7,407 nt of DNA from Glaciecola sp964446865 (GCA_964446865.1 CAYURD010000152.1:1-7407); one strand, 5' to 3'. Numbered from the stretch's first letter, positions 1 through 6,627 are shown. Notes: generated by a model from the letters alone, not told the origin. Numbers and translations: made by a program.

Positions 1-66
1 CCTTAAAGCGCAAGCTTCCGTGTAACTAAAATGTGCTTTCGGCGTTTTTTGACGTGTTGCTGCCAT
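1..66 (-). CDS. Possible 5' end of a hypothetical gene, cut by window edge
   Basis: On the minus strand an ATG at 66-64 opens 22 codons without a stop up to the window edge, reading MAATRQKTPKAHFSYTEACA and two more residues. I do not recognise it. No convincing Shine-Dalgarno sequence precedes the ATG, and an open run of this length is expected by chance fairly often. The MITE-like element at 77-185 would sit directly in its leader. It is listed only because the frame stays open to the edge; the flanking sequence would decide. Confidence 0.2.
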   Translation of the reverse strand, partial: MAATRQKTPKAHFSYTEACALR

Positions 67-76
67 AAGTTTACAA

Positions 77-185
77 CGAAGAATCGTCATTCCCACGAAA
101 GTGGGAACCTCGCACAATCAGCGCTGTAACAAGTTCAGCGTGCTTTTTACGAGGTTACCGTTTTCACGGTAATGACGATTCTTCG
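77..185. mobile_element. MITE-like inverted-repeat element (paired REP hairpins)
   Basis: The element is 109 bp long. Its ends are 36-bp inverted repeats (77-112 and 150-185) that match at 30 of 36 positions. Both outer ends read CGAAGAATCGTCATT and both inner ends read AACCTCG. Inside each arm is a small hairpin with a GAAA loop: TCCCAC-GAAA-GTGGGA on the left and, read on the minus strand, TACCGT-GAAA-ACGGTA on the right. All six differences between the arms fall in these stems and form three compensated base pairs. The core (113-149) codes for nothing. The CGTCATT entry and hairpin resemble the REP unit at 7236-7263. No transposase is present and no clear target-site duplication was found, so it would depend on an enzyme elsewhere, possibly a REP-associated (RAYT) transposase (inference). 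Confidence 0.7.
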
Positions 186-399
186 TAGCAAGTGTTTAGT
201 CCGTTATTAACCTGAAACCAGTCGAAAGAATAAAGATTTTTAAAGACAGCTTACCGCTAAAAAGCGACTAAGATAGATTCGAGGAGCTAAAAAAATTCAA
301 GCAATGTTATCGAGTGTGCCATCTCTGTTCATTTACTTTTTATCAAACATTAGAAAACAAATAAGGCAGAATTACGGTTTTTTCCTATAAACCTCGCAC
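186..399. other. Non-coding stretch, nothing identified
   Basis: AT-rich DNA between the MITE-like element and the terminator-like hairpin behind the DUF2306 gene. The only sizeable reading frame is a 28-codon ATG frame at 304 without a well-placed ribosome binding site. The 12-mer AACCTCGCACAA at 390-401 also occurs at 106-117 inside the element. No RNA gene or promoter could be supported. Confidence 0.5.
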
Positions 400-419
400 A
401 AAAAGCTGAGAGTTTTTTT
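400..419 (-). terminator. Weak terminator-like hairpin after DUF2306 gene
   Basis: AAAAAGCT (400-407) pairs with AGTTTTTT (411-418) around a GAG loop, with one G-T wobble on the plus strand. The A run and T run on the two sides could let it work in both directions. It lies 17 bp beyond the minus-strand stop at 436. The stem is mostly A-T pairs, so the call is tentative. Confidence 0.35.
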
Positions 420-435
420 GAATAATGTGGCTACC

Positions 436-1251
436 TTAAGCGCTTATAGCGGGCAACCAATTTCCTAGGCTAATACCAACAAGCCCTGCAAAAAATACCA
501 AGCCAATCATAATTAATACTGCGCTAGATATAAAAATAATCAATTTTTGTTTTAAGCTTTCTACACGTCTGATGAATTCAAAAATAAGCAAGGGCATAAT
601 GTAAGCGCAAACACTAATGCCAACCACTGTAGGACCAGTAAAATCCTCTGTATTGACACCTAGCGAGCCAAAGCCTAAAAACCATGCAAACATAATCAGT
701 CTAAAAAATAGAACGCCATTTGCAGCTAGATATAGTCTAATCGCCCATACTTGATGTGCCGCGATATTTCTTTTTCTTGCTGCAGTGACGGCAAAAATGC
801 TGCTTACAATCACTATTAACCCGCTTAACGCGGTTAAGCTATGAAGAAGAGGATTGCCAACTGTTCCTCTAGCGGTAATTAAATACAAGCCAGCAAGGGA
901 AATAATACAAGCTAGCGTGACAAATACGCGTCCGTTGATCCTATGAAAACGAGTATATTTTTGTCGAATGCTTGGTATCAGTTGAAGGCTGCCGCCCACA
1001 ATCATAATAATTGCCAGCAATACATGCAGAGCATACATGACGTTTCCAAAAACGTCGTTTTCTACGTAAGCGCTTGAGTTAAACGTGTTCCAATTTTCCA
1101 TGTTAGCGCTCGCGGCCGAAACGCCATAGCCAAGTATCAGGTACGTGACAAACACGAGTTGAGAAATGAATAAACTGACAAACCAAAATTGCTTAGAAAA
1201 TCGCAATGTTTTATTTGATACAGACAATGATGATGCAGATGTTAACGACAT
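436..1251 (-). CDS. DUF2306 family integral membrane protein
   Basis: The protein has 271 residues and about seven hydrophobic helices (roughly 22-41, 70-92, 107-125, 136-156, 170-192, 206-226, 237-260), so it belongs in the inner membrane. Family-type features are GGSLQLIPSIR (86-96) followed by HRINGRVFV (103-111), plus histidines at 76, 103, 137 and 166 in or next to helices. DUF2306 has no settled biochemical function; the histidines could bind haem or metal, which is inference only. The ATG at 1251-1249 has AAGAAG eight bases upstream on the minus strand, an acceptable ribosome binding site. The length and complete helix pattern suggest an intact gene. It is divergent from the AraC-type regulator at 1505, and this head-to-head arrangement suggests it was that regulator's target. 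A weak terminator-like hairpin follows it. Confidence 0.85.
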   Translation of the reverse strand: MSLTSASSLSVSNKTLRFSKQFWFVSLFISQLVFVTYLILGYGVSAASANMENWNTFNSSAYVENDVFGNVMYALHVLLAIIMIVGGSLQLIPSIRQKYTRFHRINGRVFVTLACIISLAGLYLITARGTVGNPLLHSLTALSGLIVIVSSIFAVTAARKRNIAAHQVWAIRLYLAANGVLFFRLIMFAWFLGFGSLGVNTEDFTGPTVVGISVCAYIMPLLIFEFIRRVESLKQKLIIFISSAVLIMIGLVFFAGLVGISLGNWLPAISA

Positions 1252-1504
1252 AGTGATTACTTCTTTATTAGTAAATATAACAACAACGATATTGCCTAAA
1301 TATAAGGTCTACGTCCTACCAGATTCCGAATTTGTATACAGAAACATCTGGAAACAAAGCAAAATTGATTCGATTGGTCGAGCTATATAAACTGTAAATT
1401 CAAAGCTCCTATGAATGAGTCGCTAAGCGGTTAACCATGCAGATGCAATAGGTAGCCAAGTAAATTTTCTGTGTATAACTCTACAAAAGCGTGCCGATAT
1501 TCTT
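1252..1504. promoter_or_regulatory. Divergent promoter region, DUF2306 gene / AraC regulator
   Basis: This 253-bp spacer must hold the promoters of both divergent genes. A TTGATT (1365-1370) and an AT-rich TATATAAA (1384-1391) are candidate plus-strand promoter elements, but the spacing is short (13-15 bp), so I do not claim a defined promoter. The small palindrome GGTTAACC lies at 1429-1436. Reading frames crossing this spacer lack ribosome binding sites and look like chance. No operator repeats for an AraC-type protein were clear. Confidence 0.4.
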
Positions 1505-2632
1505 ATGTTACTCAATCTATCAAATTCTGAACTTGCTTATTTTTGTCTGTTTTTAGTCTGTTTTACTTTTTTGATAGGACAAGTATTGGTCAAAAAAAAG
1601 CAACTGGTTCACTTTTTGTTTGCTATATTTTTGGCGTCGCTTTGCATGATGACGGTGCAAAAAGTATCGGCTTCATCCCTAGGTATTTATCACTATTTGA
1701 TTGGTTTCGCCGCATGCGCAACGTGTAATGTTAGCTGGCTTATTGCACGTGCACTCTTCAGGAAAGAAAATGCTGTCACCAAACGCCACATAGCGATTGC
1801 CTTGTTTATCGCATTATTAATTATCGCGAATCAGGCTTGGCATATGATAAATGAGCTACATTCGAATAGCCTTATGTCCACCACATCGATGTTGCAAATC
1901 AAGCAAGGTTTAAATGAAGTAATAAACTTATTTTCATCAACGATTTTATTACTCTCTTTTTGGGAAGCATTTCGAAATTTTTCGTCTAAAAGCAAAGCAG
2001 AAAAAATTCAAAGAATTGTCTTTTCGGGTGCGTTTTTTACGGCGGTGTTTGCTTGCACTTTTGTCGTTAAAGTGTTTGTTTTGCCGCAAAACCAAGCAGA
2101 CGCTATGCCTTGGTTTATACTTTTTTCTACTATCATCAGTATTATTGCTATTCAAACAGTTATTTTTTTACAAAGCAGAGTGCCTGTTAAGGAAACAAGC
2201 ACAACTGTTGACTATGAGCATCATGGCAATGTTCAAAGGACGCAAAGTAATATAAGTAATACCGACAGATTTATAAGCGATGATGATAAAAGGGCCATTG
2301 CAGAAATTAGCAAACTGGTTAACGAGGACAAAATTTACTTACAATCTAATCTAAAACTTCTAGATTTCGCTATTGTTGGCTACGGGGCAGAATACCGAGT
2401 GTGCCGATTAATAAAGAGTCATTTTTAGAGTCCTAATTTTAATCTTTTTATAAATGACCATCGGGTTGAGCACGCTAAAAAACTGCTTCGATCTTCAGAC
2501 ACAAAGGGCTGGAGCATCTTGGTGATTGGCCTAGAATGCGGGTTCTCCTCTTTAGTAAGTTTTAATCGGGCGTTTAAGCATTTGTCGGGTAATAAGCCAA
2601 GTCACTATCGAGCGCACGCGCCTACCAAATAG
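1505..2632 (+). pseudogene. Membrane-anchored AraC-type regulator, broken by in-frame amber
   Basis: The reading frame has 375 sense codons plus an in-frame TAG at codon 308 (2426-2428). Codons 1-225 encode about seven hydrophobic helices (near 9-29, 34-53, 61-82, 95-113, 138-155, 171-193, 201-222), a sensor layout found in some AraC-type regulators. A polar linker runs from about 226 to 262. The first helix-turn-helix half follows (about 263-306, with EYRVCRLIK). After the TAG the same frame continues with SPNFNLFINDHRVEHAKKLL (309-328), then ILVIGLECGFSSLVSFNRAF (338-357) and GNKPSHYR (362-369), the standard AraC C-terminal signature. No frameshift is needed; the TAG occupies one ordinary residue position. 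Without readthrough the product loses its second DNA-binding helix. Less usual residues at conserved sites (C300; ILVIG where ILDIA is typical; NKPS where TPS is typical) fit relaxed selection. The ATG at 1505 is the only ATG in the open frame, which begins at 1428, and its ribosome binding site is weak. A sequencing error or true readthrough is possible. Confidence 0.8.
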
Positions 2633-2957
2633 CCTAGCGCGCGCGATTACCGGATAACCCTTTAACAAAATCTCTTCTCTAAGTAAAAAATCGCGAACAG
2701 TTGCTTTTAGCCTTGTAAAGAGCTTGTGGCTGAGTTGGTGATAAGCTGGCATAAGTAGGTCTATGTCGATAGCGCTTCTAAACTTAAGCATGCAGTGTTG
2801 AGTTGCATACCTGCCGCAATTAATAGCTTAAAATCATTGCTAGGCTTATCAATCGTTTCCTTATTAAATCTGTTCAATACTCTGGGTTTTTAGAAAGTAA
2901 TTCAGATGTAAAACAGAAGTATTCGAACGTAAATCCAAAAAATTTACCATTTTTTAA

Positions 2958-2971
2958 ATTGGTCGACCAAT
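2958..2971. promoter_or_regulatory. Distal GntR/UxuR-like operator palindrome
   Basis: ATTGGTCGACCAAT is a perfect 14-bp palindrome, and with its left flank it reads AAATTGGTCGACCAAT. The half-sites are identical to those of the palindrome at 3275-3294. The form ATTGGT-NN-ACCAAT corresponds to operators of GntR-family uronate regulators such as UxuR and ExuR (established knowledge of that family). Its centre lies 320 bp upstream of the proximal palindrome's centre. Binding of a specific regulator is inferred. Confidence 0.6.
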
Positions 2972-3195
2972 GCTTGTTTGTCAATAAATCAAAGTGCTGA
3001 AGAATTTAATGTTAAATTTTTAAATTAATAATGTATATCTTCGCATAATTGGTCATTACAAAATAATTGTCCTTGTCGATTAGGGTTTACTATGAGGGCT
3101 GAAAAGAGTAGTTTTCTTTTTTAAAAAAATAACAAAAACATAATTATATGTATTAATTTTGGATCAAGTTCTATCTACATTGGGAGAAATAAATA

Positions 3196-3252
3196 ATGAA
3201 AATTTGTAAATTATTTGTTGCAAACCTGATAATAAGATCTTACCTTATGTAA
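3196..3252 (+). CDS. Possible 18-residue leader peptide or 5' gene remnant
   Basis: An ATG preceded by GGGAG, with nine bases between GGGAG and the ATG, opens a short frame reading MKICKLFVANLIIRSYLM and ending at TAA (3250-3252). The ribosome binding site is as good as that of the lyase gene 64 bp downstream. The peptide starts with a lysine-flanked hydrophobic run, like the beginning of a signal peptide, so it could be a vestige of another exported protein's start, a translated leader of the lyase mRNA, or chance. Nothing in the sequence identifies a function. Confidence 0.25.
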   Translation: MKICKLFVANLIIRSYLM

Positions 3253-3274
3253 TTAAGTGGTTAATTTATTTAGA

Positions 3275-3294
3275 TAAATTGGTTAACCAATTTA
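3275..3294. promoter_or_regulatory. Proximal GntR/UxuR-like operator palindrome of the lyase gene
   Basis: TAAATTGGTTAACCAATTTA is a perfect 20-bp palindrome, close to the AAATTGGTATACCAATTT form known for UxuR/ExuR-type regulators of hexuronate use. It ends 22 bp before the lyase start codon, in or next to the mRNA leader, where a bound repressor would block transcription. Since alginate breakdown yields uronates, a uronate-responsive GntR repressor encoded elsewhere is the likely reader (inference). Confidence 0.7.
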
Positions 3295-3316
3295 AAGTCT
3301 CAACATTGGAAGATCT

Positions 3317-5590
3317 ATGACTATTCAAAAATTTTACGCTGTTACATTGCTTACTTTAGTTACACAACTTAGTTTCGCTGCTAATGTACCTCTGAACAAT
3401 CCGGGGTTTGAAAACAACTTCAGCGGTTGGGTAGAAACTGAAAGTGCTTCGGTTTCGAATGATGAAAGAAGTGGCGCTAAAGCTGCAAAAATAAATAATA
3501 GTGTTGGGCAACTTAGACAAAAAGTGGCGGTTAATCCAAATACCAATTATGTGCTTAGTGGTTATATCAAAGGCGGCGGTAGATTGGGTGTAAACACCGG
3601 CAATAGTATTGAAAGTGACAAAGTAAGTGGTAAATCAAATTACACTTTAGTTAGCGTTAGCTTTAACTCGGGAAATAGCACTGAAGTAGACATCTTCTTA
3701 AAATACAACGCTCAGCAAGGTCGATTTGATGATATTTCACTTGAAAGTGAAGGTTTAACAAATGGAGGAAGCGTTGTTGTTCCAGCAAAACTTGAAGCTG
3801 AAGATTATACCGGCTTTTTTGATACTACCGCCGGCAACAGCCGCAACACATACCGCTTTGACGATGTAGATATTAATACAACTAACGCCGACGGTGGCGG
3901 TTATTTTGTTGGCTGGACAGCAAACGGTGAATACTTGGAGTATCAAATTACGGTACCAGAAAGCGGACGCTACAAAGCGATTGCGCGCGCTGCTACCATC
4001 AGAAACAACTCACAATTCACGGTTGCAATTAATGGCAACCAAATCGGAGGTACCCAAAGCATTCCTAATACGGGTGGATGGCAGTCTTATCAAGATATTG
4101 AAGCTGATTTAGGCAATTTGAGCGTAGGCGATTATACCCTCAGATATACCTTCGTTGGGGGAAGTTCGAATCTAAACTACATTGAAATTCAAGAAGAAGC
4201 AGGTGTTAGCTTAGGTTCAACAGTATCGATTCCTGGCAAAATTGAAGCCGAGAATTTTGTGGATTACTTTGATAAATCAGCTGGCAATACGGGCGGTGGT
4301 TTTAACACAAACGTAGATGTGGACATAAAAAGTACCGCAGACACAGGCGGCGGTTTCCAAGTAGGCTGGTTCCAAACAAACGAATGGCTAGAATACTCAA
4401 TAAATGTAACTCGCTCAGGAAATTACGAAGCAAACGTACGCGCAGCCACCACAGGTACCGGCAAAAGCTACACAATTTCAATTGACGGTACTAATGTGAC
4501 TGGCACACAAGGGATCTCGCAAACCGGAAACTATAATATTTTTGCTAATAACATTGTTGATTTAGGTTTTTTATCTGCGGGAAATCATACTCTGCGTTTT
4601 ACCAACAAGAATCAATATTTTGACCTAAATTTCATTAGCATCAGTGAAAAAGATGATGGTCCAGTTAACCCTCCTTCTGGCGACTGTAATATTGACATGT
4701 CCATTTGGGGCTACACCCTAAACGATGGTGTATCACGTAATGCCAAAAGTGATATACAAGACCTTGTAGATAATAAAAACTTAGGTGGAGACGAAATTGT
4801 ATTTAACAATGGATGCGTAAGCTTTAAGGCAGACAACATAGCAGGAACATCTAGTGGTTCTTCGTTTGTTCGGTCTGAACTTCGCGAATTATTGACTCGC
4901 TACACTAATACAGGGCCAGGTGTAAAAACTATTCAAAACAACTGGGTGACTTCTCGTTATAACAAAAGCGACAAGTCTAATGCGGGTGGTGTAGATGGTA
5001 AAATGACAGCTACGCTGAAAGTCAATACTGTTTCAGTAGACCGTAAAGCCGACGGTAGCGACAACAACAATGACCAAGTTGGTCGCATTATTGTTGGACA
5101 AATTCATGGTATTGATCATGAGCCTGCCAAAATCTACTACCAAAAACTGCCTGAACATTCTAAAGGCTCAGTATTCTTTACTGTTGATGGTTCTGACGGC
5201 AAACCTTCTGACCGGATTAACGTGATTGGTTACACCGACAAAGACTATTCAAGACATATGGCGGGATCAACAACACTAAGTAATCCGTCAAATGGAATAG
5301 CCTTAGGTGATGAATGGAGTTATGAAATCGACTTGTCGGGTAATCAGCTGAAAATCACGGTATGGCACAATGGTAATACATACACCACCGCTGATTCAAT
5401 TGACTTAACCAAACAAAATAATGGTTTAATGCGCAGAAGTGCCGACACTAATGCGATCACCATAGACAGCTATTACGATGATGATTGGATGTATTTTAAA
5501 GCAGGTATTTACAACCAAAATAATAGCGGTACCACCAATCCAGCTTATGGTGAGGTTAGCTTTTCACAAATTGATGTTGAGCATTACTGA
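3317..5590 (+). CDS. Secreted PL7 alginate lyase with three binding modules
   Basis: This 757-residue exoenzyme would cleave alginate by beta-elimination to unsaturated oligosaccharides outside the cell. Residues 1-21 or 1-22 form a Sec signal peptide (MTIQKFYAVTLLTLVTQLSF then AA) with no lipobox cysteine, so it should be released rather than lipid-anchored. Residues 24-145 are a beta-sandwich binding module of CBM4/9 or CBM16 type (NPGFENNFSGW at the start, GRFDDISLE at the end). Two CBM6 modules follow at about 154-293 and 303-443, each opening KLEAED or KIEAEN and containing GW...NGEYLEY or NEWLEY. A PVNPPSG linker leads to the PL7 domain (457-757). Its signatures are RSELRE (519-524), QIH (595-597) and YFKAGIYNQ (726-734), supplying the Arg, Gln, His and Tyr of the active site, so the enzyme looks intact. 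QIH rather than QVH is commonly linked to activity on G-containing alginate. C457 and C500 are the only cysteines and probably form a disulfide. GGAAG lies four bases before the ATG. The gene stands alone between its operator and a terminator. Confidence 0.95.
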   Translation: MTIQKFYAVTLLTLVTQLSFAANVPLNNPGFENNFSGWVETESASVSNDERSGAKAAKINNSVGQLRQKVAVNPNTNYVLSGYIKGGGRLGVNTGNSIESDKVSGKSNYTLVSVSFNSGNSTEVDIFLKYNAQQGRFDDISLESEGLTNGGSVVVPAKLEAEDYTGFFDTTAGNSRNTYRFDDVDINTTNADGGGYFVGWTANGEYLEYQITVPESGRYKAIARAATIRNNSQFTVAINGNQIGGTQSIPNTGGWQSYQDIEADLGNLSVGDYTLRYTFVGGSSNLNYIEIQEEAGVSLGSTVSIPGKIEAENFVDYFDKSAGNTGGGFNTNVDVDIKSTADTGGGFQVGWFQTNEWLEYSINVTRSGNYEANVRAATTGTGKSYTISIDGTNVTGTQGISQTGNYNIFANNIVDLGFLSAGNHTLRFTNKNQYFDLNFISISEKDDGPVNPPSGDCNIDMSIWGYTLNDGVSRNAKSDIQDLVDNKNLGGDEIVFNNGCVSFKADNIAGTSSGSSFVRSELRELLTRYTNTGPGVKTIQNNWVTSRYNKSDKSNAGGVDGKMTATLKVNTVSVDRKADGSDNNNDQVGRIIVGQIHGIDHEPAKIYYQKLPEHSKGSVFFTVDGSDGKPSDRINVIGYTDKDYSRHMAGSTTLSNPSNGIALGDEWSYEIDLSGNQLKITVWHNGNTYTTADSIDLTKQNNGLMRRSADTNAITIDSYYDDDWMYFKAGIYNQNNSGTTNPAYGEVSFSQIDVEHY

Positions 5591-5614
5591 GGTATAGTGC
5601 TCAACTTGATAGAG

Positions 5615-5640
5615 GCCGCTTTTCAATAAAGCGGCTTTTT
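5615..5640 (+). terminator. Rho-independent terminator of the lyase gene
   Basis: GCCGCTTT (5615-5622) pairs perfectly with AAAGCGGC (5628-5635) around a five-base loop, followed by five T residues. It begins 24 bp after the lyase stop codon and marks the lyase as a single-gene transcript. Confidence 0.9.
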
Positions 5641-5681
5641 ACTCACGATGACGCGGGGTATATCAATTAGGCAAATTCTTC

Positions 5682-5765
5682 GATAGCGAAACATTAGACG
5701 ATGAAAGATTTACGTTGCATCGTTTTTACTTGCCGCTTAAGAAAGGTCAACGATTATGGACCTAC
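5682..5765 (+). pseudogene. Internal fragment of a paralogue of the 6634 gene
   Basis: These 28 codons align without gaps to 6874-6957 inside the downstream hypothetical gene and match at 66 of 84 positions by my count. The shared protein block is DERFTLHRFYLP, then KKG.R...TY. Most differences in the best-matching part are at third codon positions, so the two copies diverged while still coding for protein, before this one was cut down. No start codon or ribosome binding site precedes it, similarity stops sharply on both sides, and the frame runs into unrelated residues. It lies between the lyase terminator and the end of the minus-strand collar-repeat gene. It is a gene relic, not a working gene. 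Confidence 0.75.
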
Positions 5766-5792
5766 CCAGCTTACAAGGTATTACTAGAGCTC

Positions 5793-6341
5793 TCATCCAC
5801 GTGGTTTGTCTGCCGACTCTTTCATAGGATAGAGACCGTTTATCGATAAACAATAGAAAGGTCCAATACCGTTTAAATTTGGGATCTTAAAGTCTTTGAC
5901 ACCGTCACCACCATAAGATGTACCAATTAATCCAAATAGGCTAAGTGCTTCCCCGATATTATATGTTTTGCCATTGGCAGCGACAGAACCTGAAGGGCAG
6001 GTGCTTTCGCTTTCATAAACTTCCCCGAGATATCGTTGACTCTCGAAATCTTTAGTAAATATGATGCATTGAGTGAGCGGGCCGCCTCGCAAATCGGGAA
6101 GAAAGAATGCATCACGCACTCCCAAGCTCTCATCATAGAATTTGGCAAAAAGAGCAGCATTTACGTTGAAGTTATACTTTTGCCCTTCAGCAGGCCAAGA
6201 GCCCGCTGGGCAAAAACTGCGAGCCATCATGATTCTATCACCAACCATGCGCTGGACCTGTTGCGCATTTGCAAGGTGTGTCATTAGCAAAAGTGCAGCA
6301 GACAATACCGACAAGATATAAACGGAAGTTGTTCGAGTCAT
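5793..6341 (-). CDS. Exported protein with two phage-tail-collar-like repeats
   Basis: The start chosen is ATG 6341-6339, because AGGA lies eight bases upstream; a TTG nine codons earlier has no such support. The product has 182 residues. Residues 1-26 form a Sec signal peptide ending ANA, with cleavage likely before QQ. Two repeats follow. Repeat A (about 41-95) has FCPAGSWPAEGQKY, then ALFAKFYDE and FFLPDLRG, ending with QCI. Repeat B (about 112-168) has TCPSGSVAANGKTY, then LFGLIGTSYGGDG and FKIPNLNG, ending with YCL. This order (Cys-Pro, small turn, Gly-Lys/Gln, Leu-Phe, GTSYGGDG, LPDLRG) is that of phage tail collar domains and their bacterial relatives. Each repeat has cysteines 48-49 residues apart (44/92 and 115/164), suggesting one disulfide each after export. 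Repeat A has lost the YGGDG loop that repeat B keeps. Its role is unknown. No phage genes surround it, so it is probably a free exported or surface protein rather than a virion part. Confidence 0.75.
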   Translation of the reverse strand: MTRTTSVYILSVLSAALLLMTHLANAQQVQRMVGDRIMMARSFCPAGSWPAEGQKYNFNVNAALFAKFYDESLGVRDAFFLPDLRGGPLTQCIIFTKDFESQRYLGEVYESESTCPSGSVAANGKTYNIGEALSLFGLIGTSYGGDGVKDFKIPNLNGIGPFYCLSINGLYPMKESADKPRG

Positions 6342-6393
6342 TACGAGTATCCTAAATTGCCGCTGCAATGTTTGAAATTGGGCAGGCTGTTAA

Positions 6394-6417
6394 ACCGACA
6401 CTTCGTTACCAGTCGGT
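6394..6417. repeat. Small inverted repeat upstream of the collar-repeat gene
   Basis: ACCGAC (6394-6399) and GTCGGT (6412-6417) form a perfect 6-bp inverted repeat with a 12-base loop, 53 bp upstream of the collar-repeat gene's start on the minus strand. It could be an operator or a hairpin in that gene's leader; there is no T run. The rest of the 292-bp spacer 6342-6633 shows only the promoter and ribosome binding site of the 6634 gene. Confidence 0.3.
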
Positions 6418-6566
6418 ATCGCTATTGCTATTGCAAAAGTATAGTAGAGGAATGCTCAAACACACTATTTCCATTAATTTTATTACCTTCATACACCTGC
6501 AGCGCTATATATTTAAGAGCTGTATTGTAATCAAAGCCAGTTTTTTACAATCCAAGTCAAAAAGAG

Positions 6567-6594
6567 TTGACTAAATTTCATTCGTCAATATACT
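6567..6594 (+). promoter_or_regulatory. Sigma70 promoter of the 6634 gene
   Basis: TTGACT (6567-6572) and TATACT (6589-6594) each match the consensus at five of six bases, with a 16-bp spacer. Transcription should begin near 6601, giving a leader of about 30 bases before the ATG at 6634. Confidence 0.7.
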
Positions 6595-6621
6595 GTACGA
6601 ATAAACATGTATAATCATATT

Positions 6622-6627
6622 GAGGGG
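6622..6627 (+). promoter_or_regulatory. Ribosome binding site deciding the 6634 start
   Basis: GAGGGG ends six bases before ATG 6634. The in-frame ATG at 6607 lies only about five bases after the expected transcription start and has no ribosome binding site, so 6634 is preferred. Confidence 0.75.

Larger units (their letters stand above)
2633..3316. other. Long AT-rich intergenic region upstream of the alginate lyase
   Basis: Between the regulator remnant and the lyase gene there is no convincing full-size gene. The stretch 2633-2880 is moderately AT-rich and shows only a chance-looking minus-strand frame. From about 2930 on, the DNA becomes very AT-rich, as is common for promoters. It holds two perfect ATTGGT-NN-ACCAAT palindromes (listed separately), a lone half-site ATTGGTC at 3048-3054, a GTGGTTAA at 3257-3264 spaced 22 bp from the same word in the downstream palindrome, and an 18-codon reading frame at 3196. 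A clear sigma70 promoter could not be fixed; TTGTCC (3067-3072) with TACTAT (3088-3093) is a weak candidate with a 15-bp spacer. Confidence 0.5.

Noticed and set aside
304..390. 28-codon ATG frame with GAGGAG upstream
   Set aside because: The GAGGAG lies 17 bases before the ATG, too far for a normal ribosome binding site, and the peptide has no recognisable feature.
1166..1390. Plus-strand frame across the DUF2306 start
   Set aside because: It is antisense to the coding start of a well-supported gene, lacks a ribosome binding site, and its composition looks like chance.
1429..1436. GGTTAACC palindrome resembling the lyase operators
   Set aside because: Only the central eight bases match; the outer ATT/AAT half-site bases are missing, so it is probably chance.
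2552..2791. 79-codon minus-strand frame behind the AraC gene
   Set aside because: Its last third is antisense to the AraC signature, it has no ribosome binding site, and the translated residues match no family I recognise.
3103..3120. GAAAA-GAGTAG-TTTTC hairpin followed by T residues as a terminator
   Set aside because: The five-pair A-T-rich stem is too weak to separate from general AT-richness of this stretch.
5646..5656. CGATGACGCGG as a REP fragment
   Set aside because: Only seven or eight bases match the REP entry and no hairpin arm is present.
6339..6368. TTG at 6368 as the start of the collar-repeat protein
   Set aside because: The ATG at 6341 has an AGGA at proper spacing and gives a standard signal peptide at once; the TTG adds nine residues in front of it without support.
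6368..6574. 68-codon plus-strand frame between the collar gene and the 6634 gene
   Set aside because: It overlaps the collar gene's leader, has no ribosome binding site, and its residues resemble translated AT-rich non-coding DNA.
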